Origin: Owenia fusiformis
Lineage: Eukaryota > Annelida > Polychaeta > Sabellida > Oweniidae
Assembly: GCA_903813345.2 (NCBI GenBank)
Contig: CAIIXF020000001.1
Location: 32,528,556 to 32,592,555 of the forward strand
Direction of reading: 5' to 3'
DNA: 64,000 nucleotides
In this document: piece after piece, positions 1 to 10,423 of the stretch
Layout of the letters: each line of letters starts with the position of its first letter
Numbering within the stretch: position 1 is the stretch's first letter
The notes under the pieces: generated by a model
The model's database searches: none
The model's input: only the letters and a program-made list of their open reading frames with translations
What the model was told of the DNA's origin: nothing
Program-made: the position numbers and the translations under genes

Positions 1-1951
1 ATGAATAGCTTGCATAGGTCAAAAACGAAGACCATATCCTTTTTAAATTGATTAGTTGAAATAGTTTTTGGCTTCATGTTGATAAGTGCTCTTCCCTAGT
101 GAAATGCATGAGCGGTCTCAGTCAGACAATGTCTTGGAAACAGATAAACGCATGAAAAAGAATGCCTTCATGGATCATTAAAACCCCATTTGGAATGAGA
201 AAGAAAAAGATAAAGGTTGAAAAGGCTATTGTCTGGTAGTGATACCTCATATTTTGATTGTTCATTTATTTATTTATGGGATCGACCTTTAGTTCTCTGA
301 TACACCTATGCAAATTTGAAATGAAACCTGGTTGTTACTGTTTTATATGCCAACGACAATTGTTATTAATTCATCTTTTAGTAGTAAAGAAAGAATAAGA
401 TAAATTGAAAATGTCAATCAAAGACTTAGATAACTCCTAAAAGATGGAGAGTGTTAATAATTTTGATCATGCATAGCTCATTTGAGGGTTAATAAACTGA
501 ATCATGTTCCATTAATTTTGGTTTCATCAAAGAATGCAAAATAATTCAAATGTTTCACCACAACTCGTTCAAATAGTTATTGATCAGCAATTAATTGCAA
601 GAAATTCACTGTCCCACAACTAGTTACTTTGACGGCTCAACTTCTGGTGTTCACGATTTTTGTTTTCTCGATTTAGACCTACTTATAAGTAAAGTCGCAG
701 ATTTTAATTTGGCACAACGTTAGACGAGTAGGTTTAAATCGAGAAAACAAAAAATCTTACCGAAATCGAACTCCGGAATTTAAGCCATCTTGTTACTTTG
801 ACGTTAAGTTGTGGAACAGTTGTCACACGACCCACTTAAAACCCTCAAATGATTGCAACGGCAAACATTATGTGTCCACCAATGGACACATTGCTTTCTG
901 TCTAGATTGCCACAAACGCGGAATGTGGAAAAATACAAGGTGGGCAACCTTTTGTAATCGCCTTTTCCAACTGCTACTAGAATTTAGATACCATTTTCTT
1001 ATCTAACCTACTTTGACCAGACACAGGGTCATGAAAAGAAAGCACATGGTGCCCCTCATGTGATATCTGATCAATCGACTCTACAACCAATCTAAAAGCT
1101 GATTGCTATTTGATATCATCCGGGTGGTATCATAGAATATATTTGCTCTAAGACTGATGTTTATGCGATTAGACTTTGAACGAGGGTGGACAATTTCACT
1201 TAACAGAATGATATTTTTCAATGATATGTTGTACTGCAATAGTATGCATACGTCTAGAAGACACTACGGAGCTAGAGTTACGCAGTTTGTATATTTTTTT
1301 CTTGCTCTTTCGGTCTTAAAGGGTGACGCATATCGTTTAGCAAATCGAACGCTCGTTTCTGGTGTTGCTCACCGTTTAGTATAAAAGGCCCGATCCCGGA
1401 ATAATACTCAAGGGTTCACAGGTTCGAGGTCGTTGTGTCAACACCTCTAACTGTTATATAGCATAAGTATATTATAGATCGTCACACATTTATAAAAGGG
1501 TGATTTTTATTTTGACAAATCAATTCCACATTTATGGGTGAAGTTTCAGGATCTTCTATTTGTGTATAATAAGGAAAAATTGGCATCTAAATTTCCCCAT
1601 AACGTAATAGCACACAGCTTGGCATATGAAATATCCTACAAATGAAACAAAGCAAGACAAACCGGTTTCTAATACAAGGATTTATATTGGCTGTTGTACA
1701 TGTATTCTTTGAACGCAATCACTCTTTGGATAACGTTTTCAAAACCATTATAAACGGATTACTTTATCTCAAAGACAATTTCAATAAACTGGATTTTACA
1801 GAACTCCCCTTATTTCTTAAAAATGGACTGATCCAGTTGATTCGCCTGGAGCCGCCATATTGTTTTCATACGGGATGCTAATCGTCACCCTTTAAGTGTT
1901 ATGATCATCATTTGGATGCATGACTTGGAGCTATTAGTTGAAGCACCTTCC
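1..1951. other. Non-coding stretch with a short inverted repeat
   Basis: I see no supportable gene here; the short ORFs have no recognisable domains and run through AT-rich sequence. The only clear structure is a pair of ~27-bp inverted arms at about 657-683 and 727-753, nearly identical, around a TTTTCTCGATTTA core. The segment just right of the second arm (about 750-800, with the string ATCTTACCGAAA and then CATCTTGTTAC) resembles 46990-47050, so this is probably the edge of an old dispersed repeat. Confidence 0.4.
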
Positions 1952-1960
1952 GACCTTACA

Positions 1961-2988
1961 CGGTTGGAAGAAAGAGATGACATCATAAACGGATGACACT
2001 ATAAAAGGATGACACTAAATTGAACTTTACACACCGAATGTTATGATATTTTGTTTACAGGTGATCTACAGGTCGCATGTTCCTATTGTCGCTACCGAGA
2101 CTGTTCCATTAGCCCATCCATAAAGTATAACGTTTGGTCATGAAATTTCTTTTAATATATTATTGGTGTTAATTCTTATGTACTAAGTTTGAAGCTAATA
2201 CTCTGCTTATGTATTTGACTTATTATTTTGATTTTTTAATCAAAAATAAGTTCACAATCAAATAAGGAGTTTCATATAGCTTACATATCATTCAGAAGAA
2301 AATGTGGTCTACCTGATAATCAATAGCGGTAAGTAGTCTTACATTTTGAGGGATAACTTGCGAAGGGAAATAGTAAATCTATTTCGGAACATGTGACTAG
2401 GTATTGACCAATCAGGATTAGTGTTACATATTGGGTATATAATAATATTTAATATTCACTTCAGGAGATGGTACCGATTGTTCACAGCATTGGATGTAGA
2501 TAGATATAGTAAATGCTTGTGTAATCTGTGATCATGTGAAGTTCTAAATCAACTTCAGCAAACATTCACATAATTAAATAGAAAAAATGATGAAATGCAT
2601 TTGAGGTTTTTCCTACAACAAAATAATTTTGTTTGTTTATTTTTGATTCTATTGTTTTCTTTTTCTTTTCACCGTAATTTGATTTTCAGTTTTAATGTAT
2701 TTGTAAGGGTTGACTCTAAAGACAAATCAGTAAAGTAGTATATTGCATGTGGTGACATCTCTGAACTACTTCATCATACAATTTACATGCTGAATAATTA
2801 CAAAATATAAAACAATTTAGATTAGATACTCTAAAAATGACAAGTCTATTACTTTCTATCATTATATTCCACTATTATTTTAGAATTACAAGTGTCATCC
2901 CTTTTCTCCTAGTGTCATCCTTTTTCAACTAGTGTCATACTTTTTCTTGGTGTCATCCTTTTGTGGTGTCAGCCTTTTCTTCCAACCG
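1961..2988. mobile_element. Non-autonomous TIR transposon with exact 9-bp target duplication
   Basis: The ends are CGGTTGGAAGAAA on the left and its reverse complement on the right, flanked on both sides by the 9-bp direct repeat GACCTTACA (1952-1960 and 2989-2997). Inside each end the motif AGTGTCATCCTTTT or close variants recurs: at least two copies on the left (about 1975-2015, inverted) and five on the right (2890-2975). Such subterminal repeats are usual transposase-binding arrays. The 1028-bp body is AT-rich without a transposase ORF. A 9-bp duplication fits Mutator-like elements; the superfamily call is inference from duplication length only. Confidence 0.8.
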
Positions 2989-2997
2989 GACCTTACA

Positions 2998-4187
2998 ACA
3001 CCTTACATCTGCGGTACATGATGATAAAAATTGTGTATCGGCGCGATAACGACTTATATCCCAGTCGGCGCGTGTGACCATATTTACATCAGGAATACAT
3101 ATATACGTCATTGGAACTTATAATAGACTGTGTTTGTGCCTCGTGTTTGTGGGCCTCCATTCGTTTGTATAAATTCAGTATAATGATCAAATACGAGCTG
3201 ATTATGAGAAAATATGGCGGGAAATTCTATAAACAATTATAAAGCAAGGCATTATGCATTTCATTTGAGCTGTGTGGGAATTATACATAAACTGTATGCT
3301 TTAAAGTTTTGAACAAACCGTAATGAGGTCATATTCTCATCAAATATGATTTCAATGAAACGAAATAATATGTGATCTGACTCATTGTCATTTTACTTTA
3401 TTTCATGTTTCGTATCATTATTAATAGATGTCGCGCTAAGCTGATCAAATATTACTGAGGTATTTACTATTTACTCTAATACTGTGATTTCTAGAGATCA
3501 GGCTACAGTGATTTTTATCAAGTGATGTTCTTTGTACCCTTTGCATTCGTTTGACTTCACTTCTTAAAAGAGAGCTTCGTCTTCATCTTCTTTGATGATT
3601 AGATGCAATCACGTTTAGAATATCCATCAGACCTAAACAAACCATGGCATATTAGATAGGCGATAGAAGACTTTCATTTTTTGGAGTATAATTTATAATT
3701 GTGAAAGGTGCATAGATATTATAGACTGTGTGATTGTGTACATGTGGTGCAAACTTAACTGTTTGGCATGGTTACATGCATCGTGGTAGGCCACGCCCTC
3801 TCCATCTCTATCCTTCTGGAGAGACAGCGATGCAACAGAGAGAGATGCTATGAGTATCAGAATGGGTTACATGTAGTGCAGCGTTCGAAAATCAACGGGC
3901 CATGTCTGTGTCCTGTCTTTCCAGCGTCTATAATTATAATTCATAATTAAAGCGGCTTCGAAAACAACCAAGATATAAGTAAAATAAATGACACTAATTA
4001 TCTTTGTTGTTTGGACATTTGGTCTCAATCCCCGGGTCTCAATCACCAGTATTAGTGAAACTCCTGCGACTTTGATGAGATTCCTAAATAGGTAATACTA
4101 ATTCAATACAACTAGATCTTTTAATCACATATTTAATAATTTCGACATTTGGCGACAGATAAAGTTAGAAATCATTCTTGGACCAAC
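2998..4187. other. Upstream non-coding region of the first HES gene
   Basis: No gene is visible. It contains a shortened copy of the TACCCT MITE family at 3535-3585 and may hold distal control elements of the HES gene starting at 4877, but nothing here can be assigned by eye. Confidence 0.35.
3535..3585 (-). mobile_element. Truncated TACCCT-family MITE
   Basis: Begins TACCCTTTGCATTCGTTTGA, the reverse complement of the right end of the full copies at 14443-14520 and 26492-26567, and continues through the shared ACTTCTTAAAAGAGAGCTTC core. The other terminus is missing. The 9 bases on each side (TGTTCTTTG and TCTTCTTTG) match at 8 of 9 positions, which could be a decayed target duplication or chance. 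Confidence 0.6.
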
Positions 4188-4876
4188 TTTCCCACACTAT
4201 TCGTCGCATGTTTTATTATGACTCAGAAATCACATTTAAGCTTTTATAATTTTTTATTTTGACGTCTTATAAATTACACCCAAGCACTATCGCGATGCTC
4301 TTTTATTATAAAAAGTAAACATTATGACTTCATACGAGGTATCTAAAAAGTGTATATTCATTGGCATGTCACCATATGTTTGTCGCCTCTAATACTTTCC
4401 CACGGCTTATGCCAAAAAATATCTCTCTCATAGGCTGAGTATTAGCATGTACAGTCAATGTAAGCATATCTTTTAGGCGCAGGTGGCTGTATGAGCTTTG
4501 TGTATTGGTATGTCTAATCGTTGAGCTTGTTTACATTACAATAAGGTACCTCTCTACTTTTTAGAGAGGCGGAGTTTTCCCACACTTCTCTCAGGTAGGA
4601 ATACAATAGCGAAGTCGTGTGCCTATGTCAATCACTCATGTTGTTCTGAAGTTTAAACCAATCAGATTACACATGGCGTCTTACCAGACTTGATGACCCC
4701 TTCTGATTGGTCAACAGTGATGGAACGTCTCGTGGGAAAGTGCGTCCCAAATAGCGATACACACGATGGCCACAGGTATATATCTACAGGTATCTCGGTT
4801 GTATATCATAATAATCAATATACTTGTCGACAGCACAACTAGCTCGAGCCAAAAGTTAACACACACACTCGTCAAA
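4188..4876 (+). promoter_or_regulatory. Promoter of HES gene A with CSL sites, CCAAT boxes and TATA
   Basis: CSL/Su(H)-type cores (GTGGGAA) are at 4188-4197, 4396-4404 and 4575-4585 on the minus strand and at 4731-4740 on the plus strand. Between the last two lie GTCGTGTGCC (4614-4623), TATGTCAATCA, ACCAATCAG (about 4658) and GATTGGTCAA (about 4705), giving two CCAAT boxes in opposite orientation. A TATA-like TATATAT is at 4777-4783, which puts the start site near 4810 and leaves a ~65-base leader before the ATG at 4877. The order and spacing from 4568 to 4740 are repeated at the second HES gene (18576-18756) and, inverted, at 15311-15395. CSL sites in HES promoters mediate Notch activation in known animals; that role here is inferred. 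Confidence 0.8.
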
Positions 4877-6036
4877 ATGTCTGAGAAAGCAATGCTACAA
4901 ATAGAAGAAAATAGAATGCAGAATCAAAGAAAGGTAAGAATTAAATACTACTTTCACTATTATTTAGTCTAAATATGTTATTAGGAGCAAAACAATTCAC
5001 TATTTTCTTGTTTCTCGACTTTTATCATACTGTTTGAATGCCAACTTTAAACTAGCAAAAACTTTATGTTTCCTCATTTAAATTTTCAGAGTAACAAACC
5101 ATTGATGGAGAAGAAAAGACGTGCACGAATCAACAATTGTCTCACAGAGTTGAAATCGCTCGTCTTGTCAGCAATGAAAAAAGACGTAAGTTCCGAACTT
5201 TATTTTACCTTGAAGTATTTTGTTCAATATGAAGTACAAGTTTTACGCATATTTACGTTAACCAGGTACAATTTTGAGAAAAATCATATTGTTCTTACGC
5301 CTCAGCAAAAGTTAATGAGACTTCATATATACTTGACAAGTTGCTCATGGTATTTTGTTTATCATTTCAGCCAACAAGATTCTCTAAACTCGAAAAAGCT
5401 GATATCCTTGAAATGACAGTACAGCACTTACGCAATATACAGAGACACCCCGTGTCAATGTCTAAAGATGTCGCTTCCTCCAACAAATACACAGAAGGCT
5501 TCAACAAATGCGCTGGGGAAACAATTCGTTATTTGGATTCGTCCGAGAATACTAAGGAGATCGATGCTCAAACCAGATCTCGCCTAAGTGGACATTTATC
5601 TTCGTGCATGACCGCCTTGCGTCAACAGAATAAACAGAATATTCAGGAACAAACCGTGACATCATCCCTCCAACAGCCGTTGAACATACAGATACCAAGT
5701 CCAACATTGCGACTTATGACACCACCCCCTACAGCCAGTCCCGAACCAAACAACCAAAGTCTACCCGTTACATTGCCCTCTGGTCAATGTGCATATCTGG
5801 TTGTTGGAAACACAAACATTGTTCCGGTGGCACAAGTATCGCCATCTTTCGTTAATGGCTTTGGAAATGCCCTCGTAGTGGCTGCTCCTATAGACAATGT
5901 ACATCAGGTTCTACGACCGATTCACCAAAATGATGAGCAAAAGACACTGAACAGAAGTTACACACCACCGCAAACCACCGTCCCCAACCTTGTATCGGTC
6001 AGCCCCAAGACTGATTCGATGTGGAGACCGTGGTAA
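4877..6036 (+). CDS. Hes: HES-family bHLH-Orange transcriptional repressor (paralogue A)
   Basis: Three exons: 4877-4933, 5090-5185 and 5371-6036, all in phase 0 with GT-AG introns, giving 272 aa. Exon 1 starts MSEKAML with an AAAATGT context. The basic region carries the HES-type proline (SNKPLMEKKRRARIN, from residue 20), helix 2 reads [20 protein letters not shown] (56-75), the Orange domain begins NKYTEGFNKC at about residue 89, and the protein ends MWRPW, the Groucho/TLE-recruiting tetrapeptide. HES proteins bind N-box and class C sites and repress neural and other target genes downstream of Notch in the nucleus. The first two introns match the vertebrate HES1 positions; the vertebrate third intron, just after the bHLH, is absent. 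Extra motifs shared with paralogue B are QPLNIQIP (about 153-160) and CAYLVVGNTNIVP (about 191-203). The exact orthologue among HES genes is not resolved. Confidence 0.95.
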
Positions 6037-6300
6037 TACAACAATAGATTCATTGATGGGACGCTCGTACCATATACTGCTGGCAGTTTGGGATTTTCTT
6101 GGTCCAAACGATTGTTCATGAACTGCATAAACTGAATCAAAATACTCATATCTTATCATGTTTACAATGTCAACTGCTGTTAATGTTTGCCAATGGCTCA
6201 GTGTTTGTTAGATGTATTTTAAGTTTCTGAACGCTGGCGTTCAGATTTGTATTGTCAACCATGTTAAAGAATGTGAAGAAAAAATAAAACCAATCCAAAA
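6037..6300 (+). other. 3' UTR and poly(A) signal of HES gene A
   Basis: After the TAA at 6034-6036 the sequence becomes A/T-rich, with AATAAA at 6283-6288 followed by further overlapping AATAAA/AATAAAATAAAA strings. That gives a compact 3' UTR of about 270 bases, typical of short-lived HES messages. Confidence 0.6.
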
Positions 6301-9300
6301 AATAAAATAAAATATGAAAAATTATTAAATTTGTATTTTTATTCTCTTCTATTGATAAAATGTACAATGCCCCAGTTCAGGCATTACACCTTTGTATTGC
6401 AAGCGAATGTTTTGAAATGAAAAACGTCAATCCCGAAATGAAGACACGGGACCTGTTCAAAATGATGAAGCGACACAAAACATGCTCTTCAAGAGAGTAG
6501 CTAATAGAAGGCCATGGTTTCTCGTCGTAGATGTAAAACCCGTATTGAGTTAAGATGTCCGTGTCCTTCATCCTTGCTGCAAGGGTATTTTACAAGTATA
6601 TAAGTAATATAAGTATATGTTAAATATAAGTTTAAATTTAAGCATAAATGAAGTCCTTTGAAGAAGGATGGGTGTCCTTATTCGTATCAGTATTTAGGTT
6701 AATGCTTTTCTACATTGTGAGATAGTGAGAACGGGTATTTTAGAATATATACGACCCGCATCACAGCAGTTAATGTCGTTCAACTAAATATTTTGAAGCG
6801 TGGGAAAGTGATCCAACGCCAACTTAATGGATTACACAAATATAATCTGAAATAATAATGCTCAGCCGATTTAAAACCCCTGGGTTAATAATGGACAAAA
6901 TTACAGGTAAAATTTGGTATTCAAGATACAGAGATATCCTTCTGAACAACATAATCCGTCATAAACCTTCTATGTGCTCGTTGGCACGAGATGTACATTC
7001 AAAGTAAATTCAAATCCTCTTTGCATAGGATTTGCGCGTGCCCCATACACAGTCATAATCGGGATTTCCATTCCCATTGACAAAGAAATAAATGCCGTTT
7101 AGCACAACACAATATTGGTCCAATTTCATATTAGAAAGTCAATCAGAAAATAATAATAGATTTACCTTTCATTAATAGAAATCATGTTATACTTCTTTAC
7201 ATGGAAAAATTATCATTTTCAAATGGAAACGATGCATGTGGGCAAACTTTCTCCGTGTGGTATCGTACCTACAATAGACCACAAGGTTAATCGTAGAAGA
7301 TCCCATTTAAATACCCCTCCTCAAAGAAAATGATTTTCCCACCTCCCTCCTGCGTCGAACTGATTGGAATGTCGCAGGTCAAGTTGGGGTGAATGAGTTC
7401 GCAGAGGCGAAGTTGGGTCGACTATTACATTATGTCTAAAGGGGCGTCATTGCAACAGATCTCAAAACATAATAAAAGAACCCAAAACACATTCAATCAT
7501 TACAACCATCATGATAAACCATGACATCTCATTTTGAGTAAATGGAAAGGATTTGTTTCTCTTTCCAATCCAAGAGTAGTTTGATTCATTTAGTAGTAAT
7601 ACCCTTTCAAATAGTTCTTAAAAGAGAGCTTCAATAGGCTCTGCCACTCAGATGCGGATTTGCTTACGTCTACATTCAATCAGAATACAGCCATATAGTT
7701 CAATCACAATTCACTCAAAAACTGAACTTGAGAGGCTTGATTGCATAATTTCCAAGATCTTTTAATTCGAAACATGTCTCGGGATCCTATGTTCAAACAT
7801 ATTGCGTAGTAAGAGGCTAAACCTTTTCCACGTATTCAAATTACCTTAATTAAATGATCAAACTATTTCATAATAGTGTGTATTCAAACTGAATTCGTTC
7901 GTTTCATGAATTGCCGATGTGTGCACGGTAATCCTCATTAAAATGTGTGTTTAATTGTATATAACAAAGTACAATAACATAAGCTGTCTTGATCTCATTT
8001 GAGTGTTTATAGATTTCAATAAGTATGTTACGGCTGGGAACATAATATGGTACAAAGACCTACTTCGTGGAACTTGTCTGCGCAAATGGAAAGTGACATC
8101 TATCATTTAGTTAATGTTTCAATCTGAATATTTATGGCGTTATCCCTTACTTTTAAACCAGTGTATTCATCATGATACAGAAATGTAATCATGATGTCAG
8201 ATATCTCAAGCATTTAATATACTGTTGCTTGAGTAACAAAACCCCCTATGTGAAAGATGATCCCTGCCATCCTCAACTTCGGCCGGCTTCGACAAACCAG
8301 AAGTGCATTACTTAGAAGGTGCATGTTTAAGAACAACAATAATTATATGGCATTGTGTAGATGTATTTTATGCTGGAATAAACATCCTCCGATCACAGGG
8401 CTTCAAAATCCAGAATATCCCCGATAAAGAACTCGCAATTTGATTCGCTGTCCCAACACTGCGACAGCAATCATGTATACGTCATCGGTGCATAATTAGA
8501 TCACATGACTCAGTTTAATCGGGCGGTTACTGTATAGCAGGGGGGAAGAAGGAGGTACGGATTCTGGACACCTGCGTCGGAGGATGGGAATAAACACGCC
8601 AAAAACATACAAGGCAACTTCAATCAAGTCGTTTTAACTTGTCTTAGCAAGTTTGCATTAAAGGGAACTGACATTTGTTTCTCCAGCTTGACTTAACTCA
8701 AACGTAATATGAATCTATAAATTAAACATGGGATGAGAAGGGTGGAGGATTATGGACGTTAATGCCATTAGACAATGTGAAACACGATCGTCTGGTTGAT
8801 TCACAAGGAGATGGGTTTAGCTTGTTAAGATGAACTAAAAGACAAGCCAATGCAAAGTCCACCATTCAGTGAATAATTAGCCCCATTTAGTATATATCAA
8901 GAGCTCTTGACCCTAGACAAATCCCACTAATTGAAAATAATGGGCTTAATATAGGTGGGAGAGGTGTGACTTCTTCGTTTCACACATTCGCATTTTGGGA
9001 AAAAGTGAGTGAGGCTTATCATGCTCCAATTTCGAATCTAAAATTATTTACCCTTTTAAGACAAATATTGATAAAAGAGATCCATGGTAATACATAAACC
9101 AAAGCCAATACATCATACCCATTAGGGATGTAACTAAACGAACGCCTGGCAACCGTTGTATTGTGAATGTAAGGAAGTTGAAGGATTTGGACGAATTTTA
9201 TCACCGTTGGGTTTGGGTGTAAAGTTGACAAACAAACATGAAGCACTACCTGTGCATGTTATTCTATATAATCCCCCCTTGGTGTCAGACATACTGCTTG

Positions 9301-10348
9301 TAAATTTTGAAACGTAGAGTTGTTACATTGGTGGTTGTGTTTATTACCAACTACTTCAACCTGTCTGACACTTTGGCTTATCAAACAATAACCATATGTA
9401 TCTGATAATCATGTCAAACGGCCAAGCCAAACCTCAAAAATTTAATAGGGTTCCCCGGCAATAGTTTTTAATTATGAACTGATTTCCAAAACTAATAAAC
9501 CAGAGAAAAGTGCCATGGGCGCAGAGGTTAATTCTCAAGTTTTCTCTTTTGAGAACTTGAGTCAAACAAATACGAAGGGCAAGAGAAAAATTGATTGGTA
9601 AGAATAATATAATGAAATCCTAACGACGACCGACACGCATGGATTAGAGGGTCGAGCTACGGATTTTAAGGTCTCATTATGCCCCACTCCCAGTCTGAGA
9701 CTCATTACATATTTCCTTTTCAAAAATATTTCTAGAAAGGACCTAATAGATTAAGAAGGCCATAATTTCCCACGATGCCTAACCCCAGGCAATATCGCAA
9801 CTTAGGGAATGTCTCTCTGTTATCACATTGATACTTATAACATCTTTCTGCTTCATCTGAAACATGCTCTGATCATATTATGAGGCATATTCTATGAATT
9901 GAGCATTACATCAGATGGGAAGTTATCATGTAATCATTTACCTTAGCTAAATGTCAATACATTACATAATAGGCATTGTATTTAACAGCAGATATCAGCA
10001 CCGCACAGGTACACTTTCATGACCCCCATGATGAAATATGAGCTGGGATGAAAGATCTAAAAAATTCTCAATTTTGGGCTCTCTTGGACCGGGCCTCTGG
10101 ATCAGCAAATCTAGCTCATTATATCATGACATCTCAGGGCTGAGAAGAAATGAAATGCCTTGGTTTATCATGATGGTTTATCATGATGTGTTCGTTTTAG
10201 GTTACTCGATAAATCTAAGAGGAAAATCATTACTTCGATAGTTTGACCAACCCTTTGACAAACTTTGGTACCAATTGAAAGCTAATAATGATATTTCGCA
10301 CTGAATGATTGATAATTAGTTTGAAACAGGTGTCGTTGCCATGTATGA
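6301..10348. other. Gene-poor intergenic region downstream of HES gene A
   Basis: No supportable coding exon. A decayed piece of the TACCCT MITE family is at about 7600-7632. Single CSL-like strings occur at 6799-6808 (CGTGGGAAAG) and about 7333 (TTTTCCCACC, next to a GATTGGAAT), which could be enhancer parts but stand alone. A 28-base hairpin with CTCAAG/CTTGAG arms lies near 9535-9565. Otherwise it is AT-rich DNA with nothing I can assign. Confidence 0.35.
7600..7632 (-). mobile_element. Decayed TACCCT-family MITE piece
   Basis: TACCCTTT then TCTTAAAAGAGAGCTTC, matching the outer ~35 bases of the 3535 and 14443 copies with a deletion between. Too short to define ends. Confidence 0.45.
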
Positions 10349-10414
10349 TAGTTTTGTTTCAAGACTGTAGACCCCCCCCCTTATCTCGCGGGGGAGGGGC
10401 TTGTAGCTAGACTA
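10349..10414. mobile_element. 66-bp TAGTCT-family MITE
   Basis: A snap-back sequence: the left arm reads TAGTTTTGTTTCAAG and the right arm GGGGCTTGTAGCTAGACTA, with a C-run and a G-run pairing in the stem. It is flanked by CATGTATGA (10340-10348) and CATGTATGC (10415-10423), an 8-of-9 target duplication. Related copies with the same TAGTCT-type termini and 9-bp duplications are at 14652-14769 and 25712-25788. Confidence 0.65.
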
Positions 10415-10423
10415 CATGTATGC

